Below, in pieces: positions 38,678 to 46,830 of a stretch of 64,000 nt of DNA. The position numbers were made by a program, and so were the translations under genes. The stretch comes from Pollutimonas thiosulfatoxidans. GTDB lineage: Bacteria > Pseudomonadota > Gammaproteobacteria > Burkholderiales > Burkholderiaceae_B. The notes below the pieces were generated by a model, which did not search any database, was not told where the DNA came from, and saw only the letters and a list, made by a program, of their open reading frames with translations. Position 1 is the stretch's first letter; every line of letters begins with the position of its first letter. Location of the stretch: assembly GCF_004022565.1 (NCBI RefSeq), contig NZ_CP022987.1, positions 3,472,001 to 3,536,000 on the forward strand, read 5' to 3'.

Positions 38678-39862
38678 TTATTGAGTGGCGGAAAGACTGA
38701 TGGATGGCATGCCATTGCTTCGTTCCAGCCGGATGGCCGCCATGGCGACGCACACCGCCACGAGAGGCATCAACGCCGCCACCCATGTAATGGCAGCCAA
38801 GCCGGGCCCTTGCGCAATAGCGACGCCGCCCAACCATGCACCGAGCGCATTGCCCAGGTTGAAGGCTGCGATATTGAAGCTCGACGCCAGGCTTTGCCCC
38901 GCGCCCTGCGCCTTGTTCAGCACCCACATCTGCAACGGCGACACCGTGGCGAACGCCGACGCGCCCAGCAGGCCGACAAAGACCACGGCCCACACCCGGC
39001 TATGCAGCGCAAACGTCATCAACCCTAGAACGACGGCCAGCATCGTCAGGCTACCCAGCACGGTGGCCACCAGATAGCGGTCTGCCAAACGGCCGCCCAG
39101 CAAGTTGCCGGCGACCAGCCCCAGGCCGAAGATCAGCAATATCGGTGACACCGCGGTGTCTTTAAAGCCCACGACTTGCGTCAACAGCGGGGCGATGTAG
39201 GTAAAGACCATGAACACGCCGGCATAGCCCAGCACGGTCGTCAGCAAGCCTAGCAGAACTGGCCGGCGCGCCATCGCACGCATGTCGGCACGCCAGTCGC
39301 CAGCGTCCGGGCGCCCCTTGTCCTGCGGCACGAAGCGCGCAATCACCACCAAGGCAAGCAGACCGACGCCGGTAACCGCCCAGAATGTGGCGCGCCAGCC
39401 GAAAGCCATACCCAGCCAGGTACCAAATGGCACACCGAGGATGTTGGCCACCGTCAAGCCGGTAAACATGAAAGCGATCGCTGAAGCGCGCTTGTCTGGC
39501 GCCACCAGACCGGTGGCGACCACGGCGCCCACGCCGAAGAAGCTGCCGTGGGCGAAGGCAGTAAGCACTCTTGCTGCCATCAAGAGTCCGTAAGTGGGTG
39601 CAAATGCACAGGCAAGGTTGCCAACCGTGAAAATGATCATCAGGCCGAGCAGCACTTTCTTCCGTGGCCATGGGGCGGTGATGGCCGTCAGCAATGGGGC
39701 ACCGATAACGACACCCAAGGCATAACCGGAAATCAGCCAGCCTGCCGTCGGAATGGAAACACCGAACTCTGCGCCTACTTCCAGCAGCAGGCCCATGATG
39801 ACAAATTCGGTGACGCCGATACCGAAGGCACCAGCAGTCAGGGCATATAAGGCAATAGGCAT
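38678..39862 (-). CDS. MFS exporter (AraJ/sugar-efflux-like DHA1 family)
   Basis: A 394-residue transporter with twelve hydrophobic segments. The first reads IALYALTAGAFGIGVTEFVIMGLLLEVGAEFGVSIPTAGWLISGYALGVVIGAPLL, which carries the DHA1 motif of the AraJ/YdhP type. The loop 2-3 motif is PRKKVLLGLM and the motif after helix 4 is HGSFFGVGAVVATGLV. It probably exports a drug or sugar-like compound. It is divergent from the LysR gene at 39966, its likely regulator. Confidence 0.9.
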   Translation of the reverse strand: MPIALYALTAGAFGIGVTEFVIMGLLLEVGAEFGVSIPTAGWLISGYALGVVIGAPLLTAITAPWPRKKVLLGLMIIFTVGNLACAFAPTYGLLMAARVLTAFAHGSFFGVGAVVATGLVAPDKRASAIAFMFTGLTVANILGVPFGTWLGMAFGWRATFWAVTGVGLLALVVIARFVPQDKGRPDAGDWRADMRAMARRPVLLGLLTTVLGYAGVFMVFTYIAPLLTQVVGFKDTAVSPILLIFGLGLVAGNLLGGRLADRYLVATVLGSLTMLAVVLGLMTFALHSRVWAVVFVGLLGASAFATVSPLQMWVLNKAQGAGQSLASSFNIAAFNLGNALGAWLGGVAIAQGPGLAAITWVAALMPLVAVCVAMAAIRLERSNGMPSISLSATQ

Positions 39863-39870
39863 GGAGAACC

Positions 39871-39956
39871 TGTGAATATCTTGATGATTGGAGGAGCAAT
39901 TGTGAATTCAAAGCTCAGTGTGCGATAGACTGTGTACCGGCAAAACACTTGTGAAC
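39871..39956. promoter_or_regulatory. Divergent MFS/LysR promoter region with three TGTGAA repeats
   Basis: TGTGAA occurs at 39871, 39901 and 39950 in the 103 bp between the two starts. The middle copy is part of the palindrome TGAATTCA (39903-39910). Repeats like these could bind the LysR protein, but the LysR consensus is too loose to be sure. Confidence 0.3.
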
Positions 39957-39965
39957 TGGATTCAA

Positions 39966-40871
39966 ATGACTCGTCTGGACGTCAATAGAGCGGCAGAGAT
40001 GGAGGTGTTTGTGCGGGTGGTGGAATTGGGCGGATTCTCTGCTGCTGCGCGGTCGTTCCGCATGACGCCATCGGCCGTCAGCAAGCTGGTCACCAGGCTG
40101 GAAAGCCGGCTGGGCGCGCGCTTGCTCAATCGCTCCACACGGCAGGTTCAGCTCACTCCAGAAGGCTGTGTGTTCTACGAGCGCAGCATGCGGGTGTTGG
40201 CCGACATGGACCAGGCCGAGCGCGGGGTGTCCACCAGTCAGGTGCCACGCGGCCGGCTATGCATCAATGCCAACGTTCCGTTCGGCGAACATTTGCTGCT
40301 GCCACTGGTGCCCGAGTTTTTGGCGCGATATCCGGACATCACTCTGGACATTGTTCTGACGGATGAAGTCATCGACATCCTGGAACAACGCGCCGACGTC
40401 GCAGTGCGAGCCGGCCCGCTGAAAAGCTCCAATTTGCTTGCAAGGAAGCTCGGCCAAACTCGCAAACTTATCGTCGCTGCGCCAAGGTACCTGGAACGCC
40501 ACGGCATCCCAACCAAGCCGGCCGACCTGGAGGAGCACAACCGCTTGGGTTTCAATTACGCAAGAGCGCTGGAGGGGTGGCCGTTATTGGATGGAGGCAA
40601 AGTAGTCAACGTTGCCATAGCGGGCAACGCGCAGGTCAGCAACGGCGAGGCCTTGCGACGGCTGGCCGTGGCCGGGTTGGGGCTGGCCCGGCTTGCTGCA
40701 TTCCAGGTCAAGGAGGATATCGACGCCGGGCGTCTATTGCCGGTTCTGGAGGATCGCAACCCCGGCGATACAGAAGAAGTCCATGCAGTATTTTTGGGAC
40801 AGGGCGGCTACCTGCCGCTGCGCGTTCGCGCGCTACTGGACTTTCTTGTGGAGAAGGTGCAGCTGGATTGA
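39966..40871 (+). CDS. LysR family transcriptional regulator
   Basis: A 301-residue LysR protein from the ATG at 39966. A GTG at 39918 would add 16 residues not usual in the family. The winged helix is FVRVVELGGFSAAARSFRMTPSAVSKLVTRLESRLGARLLNRSTRQVQLTPEG. The effector domain starts at GRLCINANVPFGEHLLLPLVPEF. It probably controls the divergent MFS exporter. Confidence 0.92.
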   Translation: MTRLDVNRAAEMEVFVRVVELGGFSAAARSFRMTPSAVSKLVTRLESRLGARLLNRSTRQVQLTPEGCVFYERSMRVLADMDQAERGVSTSQVPRGRLCINANVPFGEHLLLPLVPEFLARYPDITLDIVLTDEVIDILEQRADVAVRAGPLKSSNLLARKLGQTRKLIVAAPRYLERHGIPTKPADLEEHNRLGFNYARALEGWPLLDGGKVVNVAIAGNAQVSNGEALRRLAVAGLGLARLAAFQVKEDIDAGRLLPVLEDRNPGDTEEVHAVFLGQGGYLPLRVRALLDFLVEKVQLD

Positions 40872-40891
40872 CGGTAAGTCGCCGAATGAGG

Positions 40892-41836
40892 CTAGCTACC
40901 CGAGAAATACGAGTCCAGGCCCGAGCACAGCAGTTCGCCCATCGCCAGGCGTGTCCGCATGGTGCTGCTGCCAATATGCGGTAAGCCGAACACGTTGGGC
41001 AACTGGCGGTACTCCGGGTGGATGTCGGGCTCGCCTGCAAACACGTCCAATCCCGCTGCTGCGACGGTGCCCGTCTTCAGCGCCAGTATCAGATCTTCAT
41101 CACGAACGATGTCGCCACGCGAAATATTACACACCACGGCGTCAGCAGGCAGGCATTCCAGAATCTCCTTGTTGACCAGGCCGCGCGTAGAGGGGCTGGC
41201 AGGGCAGGCTATGCACAGGAAGTCGCTGTGTTCTGCCAGGCTTTTCAAGCTGGAATGATATTGCGCACCGGCCTCTAGCTCGGGGCCCAGGCGGTTGCGA
41301 TTATGGTAATGAACCGCCATGTCGAAGCCGCGCGCCCGTTTCGCGATGGCGCGTCCTATGCGGCCCATTCCCAGGATGCCCAGCCGGCTGCCCCATACTT
41401 CGCGCCCGATCAATTGGCGGGGGCTCCAGCCCTGCCATGTGCCATTGCGTACAAGATCGATGCCTTCGATAACTCGTCTGGCTGCGCCCAGCATAAGCAG
41501 CCAGGCAGCATCGGCGCAAGACTCGTCCAGGACGTCAGGCGTGCTGAACACCGTAATGCCGCGTGCTTGCAGCGCATCCAGATCGATATGGTCGGTGCCG
41601 ACGGAATACGTGCACACCACTTTCACCGACGCAGGTAGACGCTGGACAGCAGCTGCGTCCAGGCGGTCTGGTGCCGTCAGCACGATGGCGTCCATGCCTA
41701 GTGCATGCGCTATCAGCTCGTCGGTGGTTAGCACCCGACCGGTGTCGTTGTAGCTCGCATTGAAGCGGTTGATGAATAAGTCCAGGACCTCTTGCGGAAA
41801 ATTGCAGGCGACATAGACGCGCGGCTTAGTGGTCAT
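40892..41836 (-). CDS. D-2-hydroxyacid dehydrogenase (glyoxylate/hydroxypyruvate reductase-like)
   Basis: A 314-residue NAD(P)-dependent dehydrogenase. The dinucleotide loop is LGILGMGRIGRAIAKRARGF, with NRN after the second strand, which fits NADP preference. The catalytic set is Arg in CNISRGDIV, Glu in DVFAGEP and His in GLPHIGSST. It interconverts 2-keto acids such as glyoxylate or hydroxypyruvate with their D-hydroxyacids. It is convergent with the LysR gene and has no obvious operon partner. Confidence 0.92.
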   Translation of the reverse strand: MTTKPRVYVACNFPQEVLDLFINRFNASYNDTGRVLTTDELIAHALGMDAIVLTAPDRLDAAAVQRLPASVKVVCTYSVGTDHIDLDALQARGITVFSTPDVLDESCADAAWLLMLGAARRVIEGIDLVRNGTWQGWSPRQLIGREVWGSRLGILGMGRIGRAIAKRARGFDMAVHYHNRNRLGPELEAGAQYHSSLKSLAEHSDFLCIACPASPSTRGLVNKEILECLPADAVVCNISRGDIVRDEDLILALKTGTVAAAGLDVFAGEPDIHPEYRQLPNVFGLPHIGSSTMRTRLAMGELLCSGLDSYFSGS

Positions 41837-41918
41837 GCTGTGTGCTCAAGATCGGAAATTGGAGATGGTAGCTTATGCAAGACTCTCACTGTGGGAGCAT
41901 CCAATTTACGTTTGTTCC

Positions 41919-42377
41919 TCAATGACCGCCGTCCATATAGGAGTCTCGGGCGGCCTGGATTACTTTGTCCAACGAGTCAGCGACGGTAGACCGCTGGTCC
42001 TGCTCAAACTGAGACAGGAAGAGATCAGCGACAGCGCCCTGGTATACCTTCCACATTTTTCTACGCAAGGATTGGCCCTCCCGGGTAATGGACACATAGG
42101 TCGCCCTGCCATCCTCCTCCGATCGTGAGCGGCTGACCAGGCCCTCCGCTTCCAGGCGCGCCACTACCCGCGTCAGGTTATAGCGCTCGATCGCCAGGGT
42201 GTCTGCCAGCTCGTGCATGCGGCGTCTATGGTCCGTGCCGCTTTCCAGACCCCATAGCACGTCGTACCACGCATAGTTCGGAAGATTCTCGGCATGTAGT
42301 CGCCGGTCGATCTCCCTAATCATCCATCGATGCGACTGGATAAATTTGAACCAAACGTCCGGCGCGTTTTTTGACAT
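41919..42377 (-). CDS. MarR family transcriptional regulator
   Basis: A 152-residue regulator from the ATG at 42377; a TTG 36 bp upstream is less likely. The MarR winged helix reads LESGTDHRRRMHELADTLAIERYNLTRVVARLEAEGLVSRSRSEEDGRATYVSITREGQ, including the DGRATYV wing, flanked by dimerisation helices. It is divergent from the azoreductase gene, with several TTGCAA boxes between. It is most likely a repressor of azoR and itself, released by electrophiles or phenolics (inference). Confidence 0.92.
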   Translation of the reverse strand: MSKNAPDVWFKFIQSHRWMIREIDRRLHAENLPNYAWYDVLWGLESGTDHRRRMHELADTLAIERYNLTRVVARLEAEGLVSRSRSEEDGRATYVSITREGQSLRRKMWKVYQGAVADLFLSQFEQDQRSTVADSLDKVIQAARDSYMDGGH

Positions 42378-42407
42378 TTGCGATAGCTCCCTAGTGATTG
42401 TTCGCGC

Positions 42408-42462
42408 TTGCAATTTAACCGCGGATTAATATAATTGCAAACGCAATCATTGCAATTGCAAT
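42408..42462. promoter_or_regulatory. MarR-type operator region with TTGCAA boxes
   Basis: The 101 bp divergent gap contains a perfect 14-bp palindrome ATTGCAATTGCAAT (42449-42462), a TTGCAA at 42435-42440 and a TTGCAAT at 42408-42414. The palindrome ends 16 bp before the azoreductase ATG and overlaps where its promoter or leader must lie. These are probable binding sites for the adjacent MarR protein. Confidence 0.6.
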
Positions 42463-42478
42463 TAAATGGGAGATGTTG

Positions 42479-43129
42479 ATGAGTGCCTCTTTGAAAGACA
42501 AATCCGTGGTTCTACATATTGATGCGTCCCCTCGTGGCGGGGAGTCCTTTTCACGCCGGGCAGCCGACGTGTTCTTACGAGATCTTCAACACCGCCAACC
42601 CGACTTGGTGGTCGATAGGCTGTCGCTGTGGAATGAAACTTTGCCCGACTTTTCTGCAGACGCCTTGGCTGCCAAGTACGCCGTACTTGGCAAGCGCGAG
42701 CATCGATCCAATGAGGCACGGGCGTGGAACTGCATCCGACGGCTAATAATGCGCCTGGATGACAGCGCGAAAATCGTGCTCTCTACACCGATGTGGAATC
42801 TTTCCGTGCCGTATCCGCTGAAGCACTACATTGACCTAATCACACAGCCGGGCTTGAGTTTCCGATTTGAGCCGGGTCTAGGCTATACGCCCTTGCTTCG
42901 GGATCGGCCCGTGATGGTAATTGTGGCAAGCGCAGGTGACTTTTCATTGGGCACAGATTGGGGGCGCCCAGACCTGGCGAGCACCTACTTAAAACAGGCG
43001 TTGCGGTTTATAGGCCTTGCCAGCAGTCAATGCGTCGCTGTTGGGCCGACGGCCGGGGAGCCTGCGCTAATTGAGGCAGCTGAGCAGCGCGCGCATGCAA
43101 AGCTACGTGCCGCCGCTGGCACATTCTAG
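42479..43129 (+). CDS. FMN-dependent NADH:quinone oxidoreductase/azoreductase (AzoR family)
   Basis: A 216-residue flavodoxin-fold enzyme. The ATG at 42479 has GGGAG six bases before it and was chosen over the ATG at 42473. The FMN phosphate loop is HIDASPRGGESFSRRAAD. The sequence STPMWNLSVPYPLKHYIDLITQPGLSFRFEPGLGYTPLL is the AzoR signature, and VIVASAGDFS binds flavin. AzoR proteins reduce quinones and azo dyes by two electrons. The SMR exporter starts 9 bp downstream in the same operon, suggesting shared defence against a toxic compound. Confidence 0.92.
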   Translation: MSASLKDKSVVLHIDASPRGGESFSRRAADVFLRDLQHRQPDLVVDRLSLWNETLPDFSADALAAKYAVLGKREHRSNEARAWNCIRRLIMRLDDSAKIVLSTPMWNLSVPYPLKHYIDLITQPGLSFRFEPGLGYTPLLRDRPVMVIVASAGDFSLGTDWGRPDLASTYLKQALRFIGLASSQCVAVGPTAGEPALIEAAEQRAHAKLRAAAGTF

Positions 43130-43138
43130 GAAGAAGTC

Positions 43139-43465
43139 ATGTCCACAGTATCGTTGGCTTGGCTTTACTTGATTGTGTCCGGGCTCCTGGACGTGGCCTG
43201 GGCGTACTCCATCAAGAAAACGATTGGCTTTCAGCATTTGGGTTGGAATTTGATTTCACTTCTTTTGCTGGCTGCCTTTGTCTACTTGCTGAGCAAGGCA
43301 CTGACCCTGCTGCCCCTAAGCGCGGCCTATGCCGTCTGGACCGCTATCGGGATTATCGGCTCGGTTCTGGTCGGTGTCGTGTTGTTCCACGAGCATTTGA
43401 GCATCGCGCGCTTGGTATTTCTTGCGCTTGTGCTGATAGGAATCATAGGTATTCGGCTTACTTGA
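43139..43465 (+). CDS. SMR family exporter (SugE/Gdx-like) with Asp at the central membrane carboxylate
   Basis: A 108-residue protein with four membrane helices. It matches the SugE/Gdx branch of the SMR family (LSAAYAVWTAIGIIGSVLVGVVLFHEHLS, helix 4 LALVLIGIIGIRL). The essential Glu of helix 1, in GLLEVVWA of typical members, is here Asp18 in GLLDVAWA. SMR proteins exchange protons for cations such as guanidinium or quaternary amines. The Asp would keep proton coupling but change its pKa. It lies 9 bp after the azoreductase gene. Confidence 0.9.
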   Translation: MSTVSLAWLYLIVSGLLDVAWAYSIKKTIGFQHLGWNLISLLLLAAFVYLLSKALTLLPLSAAYAVWTAIGIIGSVLVGVVLFHEHLSIARLVFLALVLIGIIGIRLT

Positions 43466-43490
43466 TGGTTCTACAAAGTCCCGCCCAAAC

Positions 43491-43504
43491 TTGTTGGCGG
43501 TCAA
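43491..43504 (+). promoter_or_regulatory. FNR-like box before the metal-transport operon
   Basis: TTGTT-GGCG-GTCAA matches eight of ten positions of the FNR consensus TTGAT-N4-ATCAA. If it is centred at -41.5, transcription would start near 43539, and TACCAT at 43527-43532 then falls exactly at the -10 position. The operon encodes an FNR-like regulator whose recognition helix keeps the FNR residues Glu, Ser and Arg. Confidence 0.4.
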
Positions 43505-43566
43505 GGCCTGTACCAGCTGTATCTCCTACCATGAAATCGTCATCTAACCTTTACAGGAGTACAGAA

Positions 43567-43788
43567 ATGAACAAGGCCGTTTTCAACATGGAGCCCTTCA
43601 CCTGTCCATCTTGCATCAAGAAAATCGAGAGCACCTTGGAAAAAATGGATGGTGTGAACGACGCCAAAGTATTGTTCAACTCCGGACGGGTTCGGGTGGA
43701 CTTTGATGGGAGCAAAACCAGCGCCGACGCTCTCGAAGACACCATTGCCCGCTTGGGCTATCCGGTACTTTCAAAGAAAGTTTCTTAA
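43567..43788 (+). CDS. Heavy-metal-associated (HMA) domain protein
   Basis: A 73-residue protein with a single ferredoxin-like HMA domain. The metal-binding site is FTCPSCIKKIESTLEKMDGV, a CxxC loop at residues about 13-16, and the C-terminal strand is GRVRVDFDG. AGGAG precedes the ATG at 43567. The ATPase 26 bp downstream lacks an N-terminal HMA domain, so this protein looks like its detached metal-binding domain or chaperone. Confidence 0.9.
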   Translation: MNKAVFNMEPFTCPSCIKKIESTLEKMDGVNDAKVLFNSGRVRVDFDGSKTSADALEDTIARLGYPVLSKKVS

Positions 43789-43814
43789 GCTCTAAGCGCA
43801 CTTAGGAGTCGGAC

Positions 43815-45698
43815 ATGAATCAAATCAAAAATGCTTACATCGCCGGCGTGACAGGGCTGATGTTGCTCACCGCACTGATACTGCATGCGGTTGACCTGAG
43901 CACAGCTAAGGACTACGTATTGATCGCGTCCACGGTCGTGGCCGGCTACTTCATTGCCATCAAGGCCTTCAAGGCCCTGCGCATGAAAGCCTTCAGTATC
44001 GAGCTGCTCGTAACGATAGCCGTCATAGGCGCCCTGATCATCGGCGAGTATGTTGAATCGGCGGTCGTCACCTTTCTCTTCATATTCGGCGCCTATCTTG
44101 AGACACGGACGCTGGAGAAGACACGATCGTCTTTGCGCGAACTGATCGACATGACGCCCACCGAAGCCACCGTTATTCGGCCGGAAGGCCATATCAAAGT
44201 TCCGGTTGATGATCTGCAGAAAAATGATCGGATTCTTGTTCGTGCCGGAGAGAAGATTGCCGTGGACGGCCCTATCGTTTCAGGCCAGGCGCTTATCGTA
44301 GAGGCTGCGATTACCGGAGAATCAGTGCCGGCAAGCAAGTCGGTCGGCGACCGCGTGTTCAGCGGCACCATACTGGATAACGGCCACATCGAGATCCTGG
44401 CCGAAAGGGTGGGCGACGACACGACCTTCTCGCAAATTATCGAAATGGTGGAAGAAGCGCAGGAATCAAAAACCACGACACAGAAATTTCTGGATCGGTT
44501 CGCCAACATCTACACGCCCACCATCGTGATTCTTGCGATCCTGGTCTACGTCTTCTCCAGCAATGTCGAACTGGCTTTGACTTTTCTTGTCATTGCTTGC
44601 CCCGGTGCGCTGGTTATTTCGGCGCCGGTATCCATGGTGGCCGGTATTGGTAACGGCGCGCGTAACGGCGTCCTGGTCAAGGGAGGCGAGATCATGGAGA
44701 AGTTATCCAAGATCAACTTGGTGATCTTCGACAAGACCGGCACCTTAACCAAGGGCAAACCCGAGGTCACCGAAGTGAAGGCCTGGGGGCTTGCCGAGAA
44801 CGAACTCTTGCGTTTAGTGGCTGAGGCCGAAACGGTGTCGGAACACCACCTGGGGCAAACCATTGTTGCAGCGGCAAAGAAGCGCGCGCTTCCCTTGAGT
44901 CATCAGCCGCAAGATGCCCGTATCGTCAAGGGGGGTGGCATGGTGGCCACCGTGGAAGGCCACAAGCTGCTTATTGGCACTCGCAAACTGATGGCCGACC
45001 ATGGGGTGGCAATCGACGAGGCATCCGAGTCGTATGCAACTGGGCGAGAGAAGGCCGGCAACACCGCCATCCTGGTCGCTGTCGACATGCGCCTGGCTGG
45101 CGTGATCTCCGTAGCTGACCAAATCAAGCCGGAAGCCAAGGACGCAATCAGACAGCTTCGCGATCATGGAATCGAAAGGATGTTGATGCTAACTGGGGAT
45201 AACCGCCATACCGCTCAGTTGGTGGGCGACGAGTTAGGCCTGGATGCTGTCCATGCCGAGCTTCTGCCTGAAGACAAGGTGCGCTGGGTAAATGAATTGA
45301 AGCAGCAAGGCTATCGTGTGGCCATGGTGGGCGATGGCATCAACGACGCGCCGGCGCTGGCCTCGGCCGACGTGGGTCTGGCCATGGGCGTGGGCGGGGC
45401 GGACATCTCGATGGAGGCCGCCGATATCGTGCTGATGTCGGACAGGCTGGACCAATTTGCGCATGCCTACGACCTTGCCAAGGCCACCGTTCGCAACATG
45501 AAGCAGAACACCACTTTGGCCGTTGGAACCGTGGTCGTGCTGTTGGCGGGGGTGCTGCTGGGCAAGGTGTTCCTGGCTTCAGGCATGCTAGTCCACGAGC
45601 TGAGCGTGCTGATCGTGACGCTGAATGCGGTTAGACTGATACGCTATCGCGCCCGGTCAAGGAAGCCCTTGCCAGTTCTTAAGGAGCAAGCCGCATGA
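43815..45698 (+). CDS. P1B-type heavy-metal-translocating ATPase with CPG membrane motif
   Basis: A 627-residue P-type ATPase without its own HMA domain. The actuator is ITGESVPASK. The membrane metal site reads ACPGALVIS (C262-P263-G264), where copper and zinc pumps usually have CPC. The phosphorylated Asp is D306 in DKTGTLTKG. The nucleotide-domain motif SEHPL of the family is SEHHL here, and TGD and GDGINDAPALA are intact. It is catalytically complete, but the metal cannot be assigned. It is followed, with a four-base overlap (ATGA), by the FNR-like regulator gene. Confidence 0.92.
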   Translation: MNQIKNAYIAGVTGLMLLTALILHAVDLSTAKDYVLIASTVVAGYFIAIKAFKALRMKAFSIELLVTIAVIGALIIGEYVESAVVTFLFIFGAYLETRTLEKTRSSLRELIDMTPTEATVIRPEGHIKVPVDDLQKNDRILVRAGEKIAVDGPIVSGQALIVEAAITGESVPASKSVGDRVFSGTILDNGHIEILAERVGDDTTFSQIIEMVEEAQESKTTTQKFLDRFANIYTPTIVILAILVYVFSSNVELALTFLVIACPGALVISAPVSMVAGIGNGARNGVLVKGGEIMEKLSKINLVIFDKTGTLTKGKPEVTEVKAWGLAENELLRLVAEAETVSEHHLGQTIVAAAKKRALPLSHQPQDARIVKGGGMVATVEGHKLLIGTRKLMADHGVAIDEASESYATGREKAGNTAILVAVDMRLAGVISVADQIKPEAKDAIRQLRDHGIERMLMLTGDNRHTAQLVGDELGLDAVHAELLPEDKVRWVNELKQQGYRVAMVGDGINDAPALASADVGLAMGVGGADISMEAADIVLMSDRLDQFAHAYDLAKATVRNMKQNTTLAVGTVVVLLAGVLLGKVFLASGMLVHELSVLIVTLNAVRLIRYRARSRKPLPVLKEQAA

Positions 45699-46402
45699 TC
45701 TGCACTCCAGGCCCCAACAACGCCGCGACGCACGACGAGCGCACACATGCGCTATGTGTATCGCGCGTACCTATCTTCAACCATCTGCCTCACGAAGCGC
45801 TTGCTGTCATAGCCGGCAAAGCAACCATGCGCAGCTACGGCAGTGGTGAAGTCATTCATCGCAGCGGGGATCCTTCCGAGCAGCTGTTCATCGTCCATCA
45901 AGGAAAGGTGAAGGTGTATCGGCTGTCGGAAGGCGGGAAAGAACAGCTTGTCCGCATCTTGCTACCCGGCAATTTCATTGGCGAACTGGCGCTGTTCTCG
46001 GCCACCGATCACGACTCCTATGCCGAAACCATGCAGCCTTCAATGATCTGCACCATACAGCGGGCCGATATCCGTGATCTCTTGCTTAGCTACCCCGACA
46101 TCAGTCTGCATGTGCTGGCAGAGTTATCCAGGCGCCTGGGCGTCAGCGAGAAGCAAACAGCGGTCATCGCTACCGAGCCTGTCACGACCCGTATCGCCCT
46201 GTACCTGGCAGACCTCGCAGACCAAGGGGATACCTGTACGTTCAGCCTGCCCATGGCACGCAAGGACCTGGCGTCGTTTCTAGGAACGACGCCAGAAACC
46301 ATCAGCCGCAAGTTCGGCGACTTTGAGCAGGCTGGCATCATCCGGCAGATGGGGCCCCGCAAGATCGCCATTCTGGATCTGGACGCGCTGCTGCTCGTCT
46401 AG
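45695..46402 (+). CDS. FNR-like Crp/Fnr family regulator
   Basis: A 235-residue regulator translationally coupled to the ATPase. The sensor domain runs from about residue 20 to 140 (VIHRSGDPSEQLFIVHQGKVKVYRLS, LLPGNFIGELALFS). The C-terminal HTH is DLASFLGTTPETISRKFGDFEQAGII, keeping the Glu, Ser and Arg that FNR uses to read TTGAT. Only two N-terminal cysteines (C3, C21) are present, not the four of FNR, so a standard 4Fe-4S sensor is unlikely. A thiol or metal sensor like the lactococcal Flp proteins is possible. It likely controls the operon from the box at 43491. Confidence 0.88.
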   Translation: MICTPGPNNAATHDERTHALCVSRVPIFNHLPHEALAVIAGKATMRSYGSGEVIHRSGDPSEQLFIVHQGKVKVYRLSEGGKEQLVRILLPGNFIGELALFSATDHDSYAETMQPSMICTIQRADIRDLLLSYPDISLHVLAELSRRLGVSEKQTAVIATEPVTTRIALYLADLADQGDTCTFSLPMARKDLASFLGTTPETISRKFGDFEQAGIIRQMGPRKIAILDLDALLLV

Positions 46403-46412
46403 GCTCTGGCGA

Positions 46413-46754
46413 TTAGGTGCGCCGGCCCCACCAGGCCCGATACGCCACATACCGCGGAAACGTCACCCATTGTTCGAAAAAAATTCGCGCCAATGCGTTC
46501 GACCGGCTGGTGAAGGGCGCAGGCGGGTTGGTTTCCTTCTTGTGGCCCCAGCCCTGTGCGGCGACGGCTGCCATCATGGCCGCGATGCCCGCCAGCGACA
46601 ACGTGGCCGAAAGCGCACAAAAGCCCCAGAAGAACGCTACCGTACCTGCCATGAAAACCGGCGCGGTCAGCAGGTGCACCACGAAATTTGCGCCACTGGC
46701 ATGTACGCGAGGATAGTCAGCCCATTGGGTGCGCAGAAGCTGTTGGATAGGCAT
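46413..46754 (-). CDS. DUF962/Mpo1-like small membrane protein
   Basis: A 113-residue protein from the ATG at 46754, which has AGGAGA before it. Two hydrophobic hairpins lie at about 24-72. The His/Asn pattern HASGANFVVHLLTAPVFMAG and the following QGWGHKKETNPPAPF resemble the DUF962 (YGL010w/Mpo1) family, whose yeast member is an iron-dependent fatty acid dioxygenase. The family assignment is from pattern only. It is divergent from the TetR gene and probably under its control. Confidence 0.6.
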   Translation of the reverse strand: MPIQQLLRTQWADYPRVHASGANFVVHLLTAPVFMAGTVAFFWGFCALSATLSLAGIAAMMAAVAAQGWGHKKETNPPAPFTSRSNALARIFFEQWVTFPRYVAYRAWWGRRT

Positions 46755-46772
46755 GGTCTGTCTCCTTCGAAA

Positions 46773-46830
46773 CATTTACAATGTAAACATGAGGCTCAAA
46801 TTCTAAAGGTCGGTGTTTACAGTGTCAACA
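46773..46830. promoter_or_regulatory. Two TetR-type operators with consensus TGTTTACA-N-TGTNAACA
   Basis: One 17-bp near-palindrome lies at 46773-46789 (centre TTTACAATGTAAA) and a second at 46814-46830 (TGTTTACA, G, TGTCAACA). They share half-sites and are 41 bp apart. The second overlaps the start codon of the TetR gene, and the first sits just upstream of the divergent membrane-protein gene. Autoregulation is likely. Confidence 0.6.

Noticed and set aside
43159..43566. Extension of the HMA protein into the SMR gene
   Set aside because: The upstream part is the other frame of the SMR exporter. The ATG at 43567 with AGGAG fits a 73-residue HMA protein.
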